A stretch of 64,000 nucleotides of DNA from positions 1-64,000 of the forward strand of contig JAUIIQ010000003.1 of assembly GCA_030431585.1 (NCBI GenBank). The letters are read 5' to 3'. The notes under the pieces are model-generated. The model made no database searches. It was given only the letters and a program-made list of their open reading frames with translations, and was not told where the DNA came from. Source of the stretch: Gammaproteobacteria bacterium (GTDB taxonomy: Bacteria > Pseudomonadota > Gammaproteobacteria > Pseudomonadales > Halieaceae). The first letter of the stretch is position 1. Every line of letters begins with the position of its first letter. Of this stretch, positions 1 through 12,001 are shown one piece after another. Position numbers and translations under genes: made by a program.

Positions 1-1
1 G

Positions 2-1105
2 CTGGACCGGCCAGACCGGCTGATCGGGCTGATTCTGATCGGCAACAACCTGGTGAACATATTCGCATCTGCCATCGCTACCGTAATAGCGATACGGCTC
101 TGGGGAGATGCCGGAATATTCATCGCTACCGCAGTACTGACTCTGGTGATCCTGATATTCTCCGAAATCACCCCCAAGACTCTGGCGGCGCTATACCCGG
201 AAAAGGTGGCCTTTCCGGCCAGCCTGGTGCTCTGGCCGCTGCTGAAAATCTCCTATCCGCTGGTTGCGGCGGTGAACTGGGTGACCAACGGCTTGCTGCA
301 CCTGCTGGGTGTGGACGCCAAGAAACAGAATGACGAGCACGTCTCCTCTGATGAACTGCGCACTATTGTTACCGATGCCGGCAAGCTCATCCCCGCGCGT
401 CACCGCGGCATGCTGCTGAACATTCTCGATCTCGAGGAGGTGAGCGTTGACGACATAATGGTGCCGCGCAACGAAGTTTACGGAATAGACCTCGACGACA
501 GCGACGACGACATCCTGCGGGCAATACAAACCAGCTCGCATACACGACTCCCGGTATGGCGGGAAGACATCAACAACATTGTCGGCATGCTGCACATGCG
601 CAACATCAGCCGCGTGATTGACAGCCAGGGCCTGGACAGGGCCGCGCTGGAGCGAGAGATGGAGAAGCCCTACTTCGTCCCGGAGAGCACGCCTCTGCAC
701 ACCCAGTTGCTCAATTTCCAGCAGCGCAAGAACCGGCTGGGCGTGGTGGTGGATGAGTATGGCGACATCCTTGGCCTGGTGGCTCTGGAAGATATTCTCG
801 AAGAGATTGTTGGGGAGTTCACCTCCAGCCTGGCCGACAGCGAAGACAACATTTTCCCCCAACGCGACGGCAGCTTTATTATTTCCGGTACCGCCAACAT
901 TCGCGAGGTCAATAAAGCGCTGCACTGGGATTTACCCACCGACGGCCCCAAAACCCTGAGCGGGCTTATTCTGGAGTACCTGGAAGGTTTCCCCGATGCC
1001 AACGCAGGGTTATCCATTGACGGTTACCGCCTGGAGATACTGGAACTGGAGGGGAATGTGGTGCAGGCAGTGCGAGCTGAAGTCAGCCAGGAGGCCGATG
1101 CCTGA
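2..1105 (+). CDS. HlyC/CorC (CNNM + CBS) family transporter/efflux protein, 5' truncated by window edge
   Basis: Frame is open to base 2 (LDRPDRLIGLILIGNNLVNIFAS...), then SEITPKTLAALYPE, CBS-pair region (DDIMVPRNEV...TRLPVWREDINNIVGMLHMRN) and CorC_HlyC C-terminal domain. Confidence 0.92.
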   Translation: MDRPDRLIGLILIGNNLVNIFASAIATVIAIRLWGDAGIFIATAVLTLVILIFSEITPKTLAALYPEKVAFPASLVLWPLLKISYPLVAAVNWVTNGLLHLLGVDAKKQNDEHVSSDELRTIVTDAGKLIPARHRGMLLNILDLEEVSVDDIMVPRNEVYGIDLDDSDDDILRAIQTSSHTRLPVWREDINNIVGMLHMRNISRVIDSQGLDRAALEREMEKPYFVPESTPLHTQLLNFQQRKNRLGVVVDEYGDILGLVALEDILEEIVGEFTSSLADSEDNIFPQRDGSFIISGTANIREVNKALHWDLPTDGPKTLSGLILEYLEGFPDANAGLSIDGYRLEILELEGNVVQAVRAEVSQEADA

Positions 1106-1135
1106 GCACCGTGGACCGTGCAGCGACGGTGAGGG

Positions 1136-1327
1136 TTAGAGCAAACGGAATGGCGAGGAGGCGTCACGCCGCTCCTTTGCCAGAGCGAGAATCTCCCGCT
1201 TGCGCTCTGCACTGGACATAAACCAGTCCGTTACCTCCTGCGCACTGCGGAAACAGCCCTGGCAGATGTCTTCCTCGTCCAGCACGCAAATGGAAACACA
1301 GGGCGATTGCGGTTCGTGCTCACTCAT
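1136..1327 (-). CDS. DUF1289 domain small Cys protein
   Basis: 63 aa, [39 protein letters not shown]; 4-bp ATGA overlap with the upstream gene. Confidence 0.88.
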   Translation of the reverse strand: MSEHEPQSPCVSICVLDEEDICQGCFRSAQEVTDWFMSSAERKREILALAKERRDASSPFRLL

Positions 1328-1848
1328 GGCTGCTCACTCAGCTCCTCATTGAAACGTTTGGCGTTACCAATGTAATGATCGGCATTGTGCTGCAGTAACA
1401 AACGCGTTTCCGCGCTCAATTGCTTGACCACTTTTGCCGGCGACCCCAGCACCATGGACCCGTCTGGGATATCCATTCCCTCGGTCACCAGGGCGTTGGC
1501 GCCAATCAGGCAACCGCGCCCTACCCTGGCACCATTGAGCACCACTGAATTGATACCAACCAGCGTACCATCACCTATATGGCAGCCATGGATCATGGCG
1601 TTATGGCCAACAGTGACATTGCTGCCGATAACGGCGGGATAACCCGGATCAGCATGAATAACCGTGCCATCCTGGATATTGCTGCCCGCCCCAACTTCGA
1701 TGCTGTCTGCGTCGCCACGCAACACGCAGCTGAACCAGACACTGGCATTTTCGTGGAGGGTTACGTCGCCGATCACCGCGGCGTTGGGAGCGATAAACTG
1801 CCCTTCACCGCGCAGTTTCACTTTTTTGTCGCCCAGTGAGTACTTCAT
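1324..1848 (-). CDS. gamma carbonic anhydrase family protein (left-handed beta-helix hexapeptide repeats, YrdA-like)
   Basis: [46 protein letters not shown]...[22 protein letters not shown]. Confidence 0.93.
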   Translation of the reverse strand: MKYSLGDKKVKLRGEGQFIAPNAAVIGDVTLHENASVWFSCVLRGDADSIEVGAGSNIQDGTVIHADPGYPAVIGSNVTVGHNAMIHGCHIGDGTLVGINSVVLNGARVGRGCLIGANALVTEGMDIPDGSMVLGSPAKVVKQLSAETRLLLQHNADHYIGNAKRFNEELSEQP

Positions 1849-2449
1849 GATTTTTGTTTCCAGTCTCGTTGCAAATCAAGGCCCGCATCGTAGGCGATGT
1901 TGGCCAACATGGCCAGCACCGCGGCGGTCACTCCCCAGACGTTATCGTCCTGTATACGGTAGTGCGGCACCTTGCGCTCTTCGCCCTGCACCCGCATCGT
2001 TTCCAGTCGGAACAGTGCGGGGTCGGCAAAACGCAGGAGTGGTAGCTGAAACAGTGAGTCGAACTCCTGTTTATCTATCTGCAGGCGCATCTGCGCAGGC
2101 ACGCACGCTACGCAGGGATGCACTTCAAAACCCGTGCGCGTTACCAGCGGCGGCAGTTCACCCAGCGGCTGCACCAGCTCCTCCAGTACGCCCGCCTCCT
2201 CGTTTGCCTCGCGCTTGGCAGTGCACCACGGTGTAGTGTCTATGCGTTCCCGCTTGCCTCCCGGGAACGCTATTTCTCCCGGGTGATGTTTCAGGTGGGC
2301 AGCGCGCCTGCCCAACAACACCTGCGGTTCTTTCTCTGCAGACAATGCCACCAACACGGCGGCCTGAGGGAAGTCGCCGATACGCCAGGCCAGCCGCTCG
2401 CAGGCAAGGGTCTGCTCCAGCTTCTGCAATGGTTCCGGCACGCTTGGCA

Positions 2450-2450
<1 letters not shown>
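1845..2450 (-). CDS. CoA pyrophosphatase-like NUDIX hydrolase
   Basis: Nudix box [25 protein letters not shown] and upstream [22 protein letters not shown]. Confidence 0.9.
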
Positions 2451-4936
<2,486 letters not shown>

Positions 4937-4941
4937 AGACT

Positions 4942-4965
4942 AAAAAGCCGGCGCTTGGCCGGCTT
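4942..4965 (-). terminator. Rho-independent-type terminator downstream of the 88-aa gene
   Basis: AAGCCGGC-GCTTG-GCCGGCTT perfect 8-bp stem followed on the minus strand by a T tract (TTTTTAG). Confidence 0.75.
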
Positions 4966-4986
4966 CTCACGTTAGCTGGCCGCGAC

Positions 4987-5253
4987 TCACTCGTCCTTGG
5001 CCGCTTCCTCTTCTGCGGGCTCTTCCGCAGCCGCAGCCTCTTCCGCTGCCGCCTCGGTGCTTTCTTCCTCAGCGGCCTCTTCAGCCACTGGCTCAGCGGG
5101 TGCGGCAGCCTTGATCAAGTCTTCCGCCAGCAAAATTTTCACCTTCTCTTCGCCATTGACCGGATTCTTGTCCGCGTCTTTAACTGCGTAGCGCTCGTCG
5201 CTGCGCTTGAAGATACTGTATTCGGCCGTCTTTTTTACCAGTTTCATAGCCAT
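4987..5253 (-). CDS. small conserved-looking protein with Ala/Glu-rich acidic C-terminal tail
   Basis: 88 aa; MKLVKKTAEYSIFKRSDERYAVKDADKNPVNGEEKVKILL followed by (A/E)n; flanked by the terminator above and an RBS-like aggagaaaag. Confidence 0.7.
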   Translation of the reverse strand: MAMKLVKKTAEYSIFKRSDERYAVKDADKNPVNGEEKVKILLAEDLIKAAAPAEPVAEEAAEEESTEAAAEEAAAAEEPAEEEAAKDE

Positions 5254-5374
5254 GTTCTTTTCTCCTCTTAGGTACTCAGATCATCCGCCAGCAGGGCGGC
5301 CCGGGTGTGAACAAGATGCTCGTTGAGCTGGCGCGAAGTTTACAGGCAAATGCGGACAGCGTTAAGGAAAATTA

Positions 5375-5402
5375 TTGCAGTTTGAAGACCGGTTGCTATA
5401 AT
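5375..5402 (+). promoter_or_regulatory. sigma70-type promoter of tRNA-Leu
   Basis: TTGCAG-16 bp-TATAAT followed by GC-rich discriminator cgcgcgc, ~45 bp upstream of the tRNA. Confidence 0.65.
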
Positions 5403-5446
5403 CGCGCGCTCTTGAAACGGACACCTGGTGTTCCGCTGCCTTCATT

Positions 5447-5531
5447 GCCGGTGTGATGGAATTGGTAGACATGAGTGATTCAAAATCACTTGCCGCAAGG
5501 CGTGGCGGTTCGAGTCCGCCCACCGGTACCA
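5447..5531 (+). tRNA. tRNA-Leu (anticodon CAA), CCA encoded
   Basis: GCCGGTG acceptor arm, anticodon stem-loop AGTGA-TTCAAAA-TCACT, long variable arm, T arm GGCGGTTCGAGTCCGCC, CACCGGTACCA 3' end. Confidence 0.95.
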
Positions 5532-5591
5532 CGATCACCGCCTGCGAAGGCGCTCTCTGACCTCGCCAGACCCGCTACGGCACTCCCCTTA

Positions 5592-7427
5592 TTACTCGTC
5601 TTCCAGTTCGTAAGACAGCAAGACATTTCCCGGCATATGGAAATATATTCCGTAGCCACTGTTGATAAACAGCCTGCGACCTTTCAAAACCGGCCCGGTG
5701 CCGCCTCCGAACGAGCCGCCCTGTGCCGTGATACCGCTGACCGTGTCGAACTCCCGCACCGTATCGATATCCCACAGCACCTTGCCGTCAGCAGCCCGGT
5801 AGGCGCGCAAACGACCATCCATCGCACCACTGAGCACACCTCCGGGGAAGGCCGATGCAGGGGAGGACAAGCCGGGTTGGCAGTTCTCGCGCCCCTCGCA
5901 TGAGTCCTGCGCACGCTGGTACCACAGCACCTTGCCGCTGGCGACATCCAGGGCGTACATGCCCGGGTAGGGTTTTCCTGGCCAGCGCGGGCCGCCGTCG
6001 AAGTCAGACATGGGCACGTAAAGCGTAGAGTCATCCACTGCCATACCAAAGTGCACGCCACCCTGTATGCCACCGCGACCCAGCTTCTGGTGCCACAGCA
6101 CGTTACCGCCCTTGTCCGGGTCCAGGGCATACACATCACCGGACTTTTGCCCGGCGATCAGTATGTCACTGCCATCGGGCTTCTGGGCAATGATGACCGC
6201 TGCACCGAAATCGTAATCAGGCCCGTCCTCCGGCGGACAGTTGACCTTTTCCTCTGTTTCACAGCCCATGTTCCAGGCGTCACCGGTGGTCATCTGCTGA
6301 TGCCAGCGGATGCGCCCGTCCTTCATATCCAGAGCGAGAATCGCATCACTGGTATGATTGGCGGGTGAAGAGTAGTTGGTCCCCGTCCCCACGTACATAA
6401 CGCCGCGTTTGGGGTCCAGTGCCGGGGTGTTCCAGATGGGTGCCCCGGAAGGCGCGAGGCGTGGGGTACCAATGCTGTTTTTGCCCACCTCCGTGGCTGG
6501 CTCAGCGATCGCGTAGGCAGTCCACAGTTTTTCACCGCTGGTGGCATCGTAGACCGCCACACCGCCGCGAAAGGTGCAGCAGGCGTAGGCTGGATCGGCC
6601 GCGGCCGTCACCTCCAAAGCCGAGAGGGGGACATACAACCTGCCCTCATGCAGGGCCGGCGCTGCAGTCAGGGTCAGACTGGCATGATCGTCAGCCCGAT
6701 CGCGCCAGACCAGTTCCCCCGTCACCGCGTTGACAGCATAGACGTTGCCAACCAGATCACCAAAGTACAACAGGGGAGGCTCGGACTGGCCCTCCTCCCA
6801 GGACGCTACCACTATGCCCGTACGCACCTCCGCTACCGTGCGAAACGTCCATCTCAGGCAGCCCGTTGCTTCATCGAGTGCAAAAACCGTCCCGTTCTGA
6901 CTGCCTACATAGACAGCCCCGCCGGCCAGTGCCGGCTGCGAGCGTGCGCGCACTGCCTCCGGGTAGGCAAACGCCCACTTGAGGCGCAGGCGCGAGATAT
7001 TGGACGCATTGATATCAGTCAGTTGCGCATCAAACCGCCGCTGGTTTTGCAGAGTGCCTCCCCACCCCGCCAGATGCGGCTTCTGGGTGTAGTCGAACGC
7101 GGCGGCATCTCCGGTGCACAGAGGTGGCAGTGCCAGCTCTGCGGCATCGGCCAGGCGTTTCCCGGTGAGAAATTCCGCTACCTGCCGGCGTTGCTCCGCG
7201 TTGAGCTCAGCGGCTTGCTCACGCATCACCCCATTGGTCAGCGCTCTATAGACCGAACCCGGGGACATAATTTGCAACAGACTCAATTGCGGTGCTTTCG
7301 CTACACTTCCTCCATGGCACTGAAGACAGTGTTTCTCGTACAACGTTTCTCCTTCGCTGCTGCTTTGCGTATGCGCGGAAACGGACAGACACGCTGCAGC
7401 CAGAGCAATCAACCAATTTACTTTCAT
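5592..7427 (-). CDS. secreted cytochrome c / PQQ-type beta-propeller dehydrogenase (polyvinyl-alcohol-dehydrogenase-like)
   Basis: Signal peptide MKVNWLIALAAACLSVSAHTQ, heme motif CLQCH, repeated GxVYALD/ Gx(L/V)xW propeller blades; start overlaps upstream stop (ATGA). Confidence 0.88.
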   Translation of the reverse strand: MKVNWLIALAAACLSVSAHTQSSSEGETLYEKHCLQCHGGSVAKAPQLSLLQIMSPGSVYRALTNGVMREQAAELNAEQRRQVAEFLTGKRLADAAELALPPLCTGDAAAFDYTQKPHLAGWGGTLQNQRRFDAQLTDINASNISRLRLKWAFAYPEAVRARSQPALAGGAVYVGSQNGTVFALDEATGCLRWTFRTVAEVRTGIVVASWEEGQSEPPLLYFGDLVGNVYAVNAVTGELVWRDRADDHASLTLTAAPALHEGRLYVPLSALEVTAAADPAYACCTFRGGVAVYDATSGEKLWTAYAIAEPATEVGKNSIGTPRLAPSGAPIWNTPALDPKRGVMYVGTGTNYSSPANHTSDAILALDMKDGRIRWHQQMTTGDAWNMGCETEEKVNCPPEDGPDYDFGAAVIIAQKPDGSDILIAGQKSGDVYALDPDKGGNVLWHQKLGRGGIQGGVHFGMAVDDSTLYVPMSDFDGGPRWPGKPYPGMYALDVASGKVLWYQRAQDSCEGRENCQPGLSSPASAFPGGVLSGAMDGRLRAYRAADGKVLWDIDTVREFDTVSGITAQGGSFGGGTGPVLKGRRLFINSGYGIYFHMPGNVLLSYELEDE

Positions 7428-8341
7428 ACTGCCTCCACCCTGTAACCTGCCCTGGGAAAATGCACGACGACCTCTCCTGCACTGTCGTCTGACCTGCAAA
7501 CGGCTATGTCATGCTGGGTGAGCCGCAGCAATTCGCCGCTCACAGGCACCGCGCCGTAATCTTCAGGCGTCACCAATACCCCCTGATTCAACGGCAACCT
7601 GGGGAGCCTGTCATCAGCCAGCTCCGCCACCGCGACAGACTTGGCTGAACGCGCCACAGCATGCGATTGCGCTGCGCTGAGGGTGTCAGATGTGCCGTGC
7701 CCCAGTGCCGTCATACGACGCTCCCATTGGCATAGCGCCGGCAAGTTTTGCAGCAGCTCGTCTGCGCCAACAATATTGCCGCGGCACATCCATACCGGCG
7801 CGTAACACGCGGCATCTGCCCAGCTGACAGATTCGCCCAGCACAAAGGAGGACTCCTGCAGCATGTCCTCTATGCGTTGTAACCCGGATCTGAAGCGAGC
7901 GAATAATTCGGGCAACTGGCTCGGCAGTTTCTCCCTGTCGAGAAAATCGAAAAAGGCGAAACGGTCTGACAGGATATCTTCAGGCAGTTCCAGGTTCGTT
8001 CCCATAGAAAGCCCCGCACCCGGCTGGAACAGGGTAAGATCACTCCAGGCTGCCAGCGCTTCGCAGATTGCGCCCTTACCGGCGGGAAACAGTGGCGTGC
8101 CCGGGAAGCGCTGGTCTATCTCGCGCGCGATACGCGCTGTATCACAATAGATATCTGCACCAATCTGCATTACCGGTGTCTTCCGGTAGCCGCCCGTCAA
8201 CGCCACCAGGTCCGGCTTGGGCATCACCATGGGTATCTCCACGGAGTGCCAGTGAACGCCCTTGATGCCCAGTGCGACCCGCACTTTCTCGGCGAAGGGC
8301 GACGCATCAAAATGATGCAGGATCAGTTCGTTGGCGGACAT
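7424..8341 (-). CDS. glutathione S-transferase family protein
   Basis: MSANELILHHFDASPFAEKVRVALGIKGVHWHSVEIPMVMPKPDLVALTGGYRKTPVMQIGADIYCDTARIAREID. Confidence 0.88.
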   Translation of the reverse strand: MSANELILHHFDASPFAEKVRVALGIKGVHWHSVEIPMVMPKPDLVALTGGYRKTPVMQIGADIYCDTARIAREIDQRFPGTPLFPAGKGAICEALAAWSDLTLFQPGAGLSMGTNLELPEDILSDRFAFFDFLDREKLPSQLPELFARFRSGLQRIEDMLQESSFVLGESVSWADAACYAPVWMCRGNIVGADELLQNLPALCQWERRMTALGHGTSDTLSAAQSHAVARSAKSVAVAELADDRLPRLPLNQGVLVTPEDYGAVPVSGELLRLTQHDIAVCRSDDSAGEVVVHFPRAGYRVEAV

Positions 8342-8547
8342 GGTAACTCCCCGTTTGCAAGATAAAAAAATGGCCAGCCGAAGCTGACCCAAACACACTA
8401 CACACTTAGCACTATGTGGAGCTGGATATCTGTTTTCACCGCCGCCCGAACTCCCTGACGGTGGTACCACGCCGCGGCCCACTTGCCGGACGACCCGCTG
8501 CAATCGAGGCTGCACTCATCTGGCGACACTTCACGCCAGGGACAACC

Positions 8548-8562
8548 TTGAATAATGTTCAA
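8548..8562. promoter_or_regulatory. candidate operator, type I palindrome TTGAA-TAATG-TTCAA
   Basis: Inverted repeat in the 267-bp region upstream of the GST/PQQ operon; same 15-bp architecture at 14590 and 21138. Confidence 0.5.
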
Positions 8563-8576
8563 CTTTGTTCACATTG

Positions 8577-8591
8577 CTTGTTCTTGTCAAG
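8577..8591. promoter_or_regulatory. candidate operator, type II palindrome CTTG-TTCTTGT-CAAG
   Basis: CTTG-N7-CAAG, same spacing as 30196 and 32423. Confidence 0.35.
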
Positions 8592-8608
8592 TAAATTCAG
8601 CACTTAAG

Positions 8609-9961
8609 TCACATTCCCAGGCGACGTTCCAACTCTACGTGAAAGTGGCGCAGGCGTTGTTCTTGCTCGCCCCATAACTGGCCTTTGAAACCACGGCTGC
8701 GCATCCCCTTCTGCACCACCGGTAGCAGTGCCGAATCCTGGCTCAGGACCAGGCCCAGACCCGCGTCCTCTTCGATAGAGTAGTGCTCGGTTTCCGGGCG
8801 CTGGCGACCGCTGACGTCCGTTCCCTCAGGCAGCCCCATCCAGCCTGGCGGACGATAGTCAGGATCCTCGGCGGGGAGCAGCAGAGTCATGGTGTCGTAA
8901 TAGAAGCGTTCCGGGTCGGTCTCGTGAGGCAGGAAACGCATGAGGAAAACAGCCTCGGGGTGACACCCTATCTGCACATTGGGGAATATACCTGTCGCCC
9001 AACTGTCAGAGAGTTGGCCATCTTCGAAACGCTCGTATTCCAGCCCTAAACGCTTCGAGCGTTCGCGCTTGCCCTGTTGGATTGCACGCCTGACGTCAGC
9101 CGCAGTGCCCTCAAAAGCCGCCGGATCGACTCCGGCCTCCTGTAACATCAGTTGCAGGCCCTCGTTCACCGACTCCTGGTCATTTATTCGCGGGCTGGGC
9201 TGCCCCAAGGGCACTATCATCCTGCTCGCGCCGTTCGGGTACAGGTCATATTGCACATTGAGATCGCCCATCACACCGCGCGTCTCGGGGTGCACGGCAT
9301 GCAGGTGGTAACTCTCATAGAACGCTTCCACACCCACTTTCCAATTGGAGCCCCACTCGCTGCGCACGTGGCGCACAACTTTCATCTGGTCCAGGCGATA
9401 GGCCTCGAGGTAGCCCTCAGGCAGGCCTATGCTCTCCGCCAGGGGAGGTGGATTTTCACCCATGTGGATAAAAACGATGCCGGCGTGTTCCGCGCAGGCC
9501 ACCGGGGTGAGCCCGGGGCGATGAGCCACCACATCGGGATGAAAGGTGTCTTCATCTGTTATCCGGCGCAAATCCCCATTGTTGTGAAAACTCCAGCTGT
9601 GAAACGGGCACACAAATACCTTCCTGTTGCCACGCTCGTCCCAGACCAGTTTGGCACCGCGGTGGGCGCACACATTGTAGAAAGCTTTCACACCCTCCTC
9701 AGTGCGCGTGACGATGATTGATTCGTCACGGATATCAAAGACGAAAAAATCGCCGACTTTCTCGAGGTCTGAGGTGACACCCGCTATCAGCCATGAGTTG
9801 GTCCAGATGTGTTGCCACTCGCGCTCCATGTAATCACGACTGAAGTAGCCTTCTTTCGAATAGCACTGTGTTCCGTTGTCAATATGTGGCTGCTTGGCCT
9901 CCAGCGATGTTGCTGGAGCGTCAGGGTTAATCACCGCAAATGGCTTCGTGGGACTGTTCAT
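8609..9961 (-). CDS. Rieske non-heme iron aromatic ring-hydroxylating oxygenase, alpha subunit
   Basis: Rieske motif CAHRGAKLVWDERGNRKVFVCPFHSW; catalytic-domain stretch EAFYESYHLHAVHP. Confidence 0.94.
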   Translation of the reverse strand: MNSPTKPFAVINPDAPATSLEAKQPHIDNGTQCYSKEGYFSRDYMEREWQHIWTNSWLIAGVTSDLEKVGDFFVFDIRDESIIVTRTEEGVKAFYNVCAHRGAKLVWDERGNRKVFVCPFHSWSFHNNGDLRRITDEDTFHPDVVAHRPGLTPVACAEHAGIVFIHMGENPPPLAESIGLPEGYLEAYRLDQMKVVRHVRSEWGSNWKVGVEAFYESYHLHAVHPETRGVMGDLNVQYDLYPNGASRMIVPLGQPSPRINDQESVNEGLQLMLQEAGVDPAAFEGTAADVRRAIQQGKRERSKRLGLEYERFEDGQLSDSWATGIFPNVQIGCHPEAVFLMRFLPHETDPERFYYDTMTLLLPAEDPDYRPPGWMGLPEGTDVSGRQRPETEHYSIEEDAGLGLVLSQDSALLPVVQKGMRSRGFKGQLWGEQEQRLRHFHVELERRLGM

Positions 9962-9983
9962 ACTCTGCTATCTCCTGTCGAAA

Positions 9984-10397
9984 CTAGGACTCGCTCAACT
10001 CAAAAACCGGTAGCACATGGTCTGCTCCCCAGGGCTCAAAACGCACGGTAAGCGCGGCACCAACCGACACGTTGCCGACATCTTCCACGCGAATATTACT
10101 CATCATGCGGGGGCCCTCCTCCAGATCAACCAGGGCAACAACATAGGGCGCAGGATAGGCCGGAGAAATGCCCCGCCTGACCACAGTAAAGCTTGCAACA
10201 CGGCCCCGTCCCGACACCGCACGCCAGGACAGTTTGTCGCCGCCGCAGTGACTGCAGATAATACGCGGGTAGAACTGGAACTGGTCGCAGTCAGCGCAGT
10301 GCTGCAGCCGCAGTTCACCTTCGCGCGCCCCATCCCAGTATGGGCGCGCAAGTTCACCATCGGGAGGTAGTATTTTTTCGTGGTTTGGCGCATTCAT
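9984..10397 (-). CDS. Zn-ribbon/OB-fold (DUF35) protein
   Basis: LQHCADCDQFQFYPRIICSHCGGDKLSWRAVSGRGRVASFTVVRRGISPAYPAPYVVALVDLEEGPRMMSNI. Confidence 0.93.
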   Translation of the reverse strand: MNAPNHEKILPPDGELARPYWDGAREGELRLQHCADCDQFQFYPRIICSHCGGDKLSWRAVSGRGRVASFTVVRRGISPAYPAPYVVALVDLEEGPRMMSNIRVEDVGNVSVGAALTVRFEPWGADHVLPVFELSES

Positions 10398-10398
10398 A

Positions 10399-11607
10399 TC
10401 AGACCGCCTCCCGTGACAGTACCAGGGCGGTGTGGGATGACATGATGCCCCCCTGGGCGTGAACCAGGCCGTGCCGCGCCGCAGCAACCTGACGATCGCC
10501 GGCAGCGTGCCGCAGTTGCCAGACAGCTTCGGTCAGCGCGAACATTGAACCAGGATTACCGGGGTGACAATGGGACAGCAAGCCACCGTGAGTATTCACC
10601 GGCAGACTCCCGCCAGGCGCCAGGGCCCCGCTTTCTACAAACGCACCGCCCTCGCCTTTTGCGCAGAAACCCAGGTCCTCCAGTTCGACCAGTACAGTGG
10701 GCGTAAAGCAATCATAAAGCTGGGCAAAATCCATATCGTCAGGCCCCAACCCGGCCATGGCAAAGGCCCGCTGCCCTGCTTCCCGGGCTGCTGACGTTGT
10801 CAGGCTGCGCGCCGCACTGATGTGCTCATGGCTATGGCCCTCACCCGCGCCCAGAAAATAAACCGGATCGTGCGCAAGATCTGCGGCGCGCTCTGCACTG
10901 CACAGCACGATCGCGGACCCACCGTCGGAGACGAGTGAGCAATCCAGCAGGTGCAAGGGATCTGCGATCAGGCGCGACGACAACACGTCGTCTACTGTAA
11001 TCGGGTCGCGCATCTGCGCTGTGGGGTTAAGCGCTGCATGCTGCCGGCATGCAACAGCAATTCCCGCCAGCTGCTCAGCGGTGGTGCCATACTCGGCCAT
11101 GTGCGCCTGCGCGATGAGCGCGTAATAGGCCGGGACCGTGGCGCCGTATGGCTGCTCAAATTGCGGGTGGCCGGTGGAGGCCTGCACCTGCGTCGCCTGC
11201 TCCCGCGTGAGACTGCTGCGCAGTGAGTCGCCCATTGCCACCACAATCACGTCTGCCATGCCGGTCACAATGGCCGAGGCGGCGTGATGAATAATAGAAA
11301 ACGTGGTACCCCCACCAGCCCCCACGGAAAGACAGTAGCGTGGAAAAATCTGCAGGTATTCCGCCATCGCTTCGGCGTGATACATCAGGGGTTGCGCCAT
11401 GGCATTACAGGTGAGCAGGCCATCGACATCAGCACGGGTCAGCCCGGCATCCTCAATGGCTCCCAGCGCAGCCTCGACGCACAACTCCATGGGTGTGCGT
11501 CCGGGCAGCACGCCCACCGCAGTATCCGCTACCCCGGCAATCGCGACCTTGCCGCGCAGGGCTCTACCAGGATTCGCCAAAACGCACCACCACCGTGCCC
11601 GGCGCAA
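10399..11607 (-). CDS. thiolase-like (SCPx/Ltp-type) protein; N-terminal start uncertain
   Basis: GKVAIAGVADTAVGVLPGRTPMELCVEAALGAIEDAGL, IVTGMADVIVVAMGDS, VNTHGGLLSHCHPGNPGS; ORF start overlaps the MaoC gene, true start may lie near 11559. Confidence 0.85.
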   Translation of the reverse strand: MRRARWWCVLANPGRALRGKVAIAGVADTAVGVLPGRTPMELCVEAALGAIEDAGLTRADVDGLLTCNAMAQPLMYHAEAMAEYLQIFPRYCLSVGAGGGTTFSIIHHAASAIVTGMADVIVVAMGDSLRSSLTREQATQVQASTGHPQFEQPYGATVPAYYALIAQAHMAEYGTTAEQLAGIAVACRQHAALNPTAQMRDPITVDDVLSSRLIADPLHLLDCSLVSDGGSAIVLCSAERAADLAHDPVYFLGAGEGHSHEHISAARSLTTSAAREAGQRAFAMAGLGPDDMDFAQLYDCFTPTVLVELEDLGFCAKGEGGAFVESGALAPGGSLPVNTHGGLLSHCHPGNPGSMFALTEAVWQLRHAAGDRQVAAARHGLVHAQGGIMSSHTALVLSREAV

Positions 11608-12001
11608 CCAGCGCGCCCTCGGCGTTACGTACGAACACGTCTATATCCGCTTCCTTGCTCTCAGGACGCAGGGCCTTGATGGTGCCGCCGGATGTCACCA
11701 CTTCGCCAACGTAGCAGGCCGCTCTGTTGGAATAGTCTATAGACAGAATGCGCCCGTCATCCTCCAACCATTCCTCCACACACTGATGCAACCAGTCACC
11801 CAGCAAGGGACCGGCGACCACCAGTCCGGGGTAACCTTCCACCTCGCGGGCATAGGGCTCATCAAAATGAATACGATGTCCGTTCCAGAGCGCCGCGTTA
11901 TACAGCATCTGCTGTACATTGCCGCACTCGAAGTCCCGTTCGGGCAAACTGTCACCCACTCGCAACGCGGCGAAGCGTTGAACCGACAGGGCCACGCTCA
12001 T
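11564..12001 (-). CDS. MaoC-like hotdog dehydratase
   Basis: LRVGDSLPERDFECGNVQQMLYNAALWNGHRIHFDEPYAREVEGYPGLVVAGPLLGDWL. Confidence 0.86.
   Translation of the reverse strand: MSVALSVQRFAALRVGDSLPERDFECGNVQQMLYNAALWNGHRIHFDEPYAREVEGYPGLVVAGPLLGDWLHQCVEEWLEDDGRILSIDYSNRAACYVGEVVTSGGTIKALRPESKEADIDVFVRNAEGALVAPGTVVVRFGESW

Noticed and set aside
191-925. 244-aa minus-strand ORF antisense to the CorC gene
   Set aside because: Low-complexity mirror ORF caused by GC-rich third positions; the plus strand carries clear CBS/CorC motifs
5521-5591. tRNA-Leu 3' end as a possible integration (attB) site of a genomic island
   Set aside because: No integrase, no second copy of the tRNA 3' end noticed in the window, and downstream genes look chromosomal
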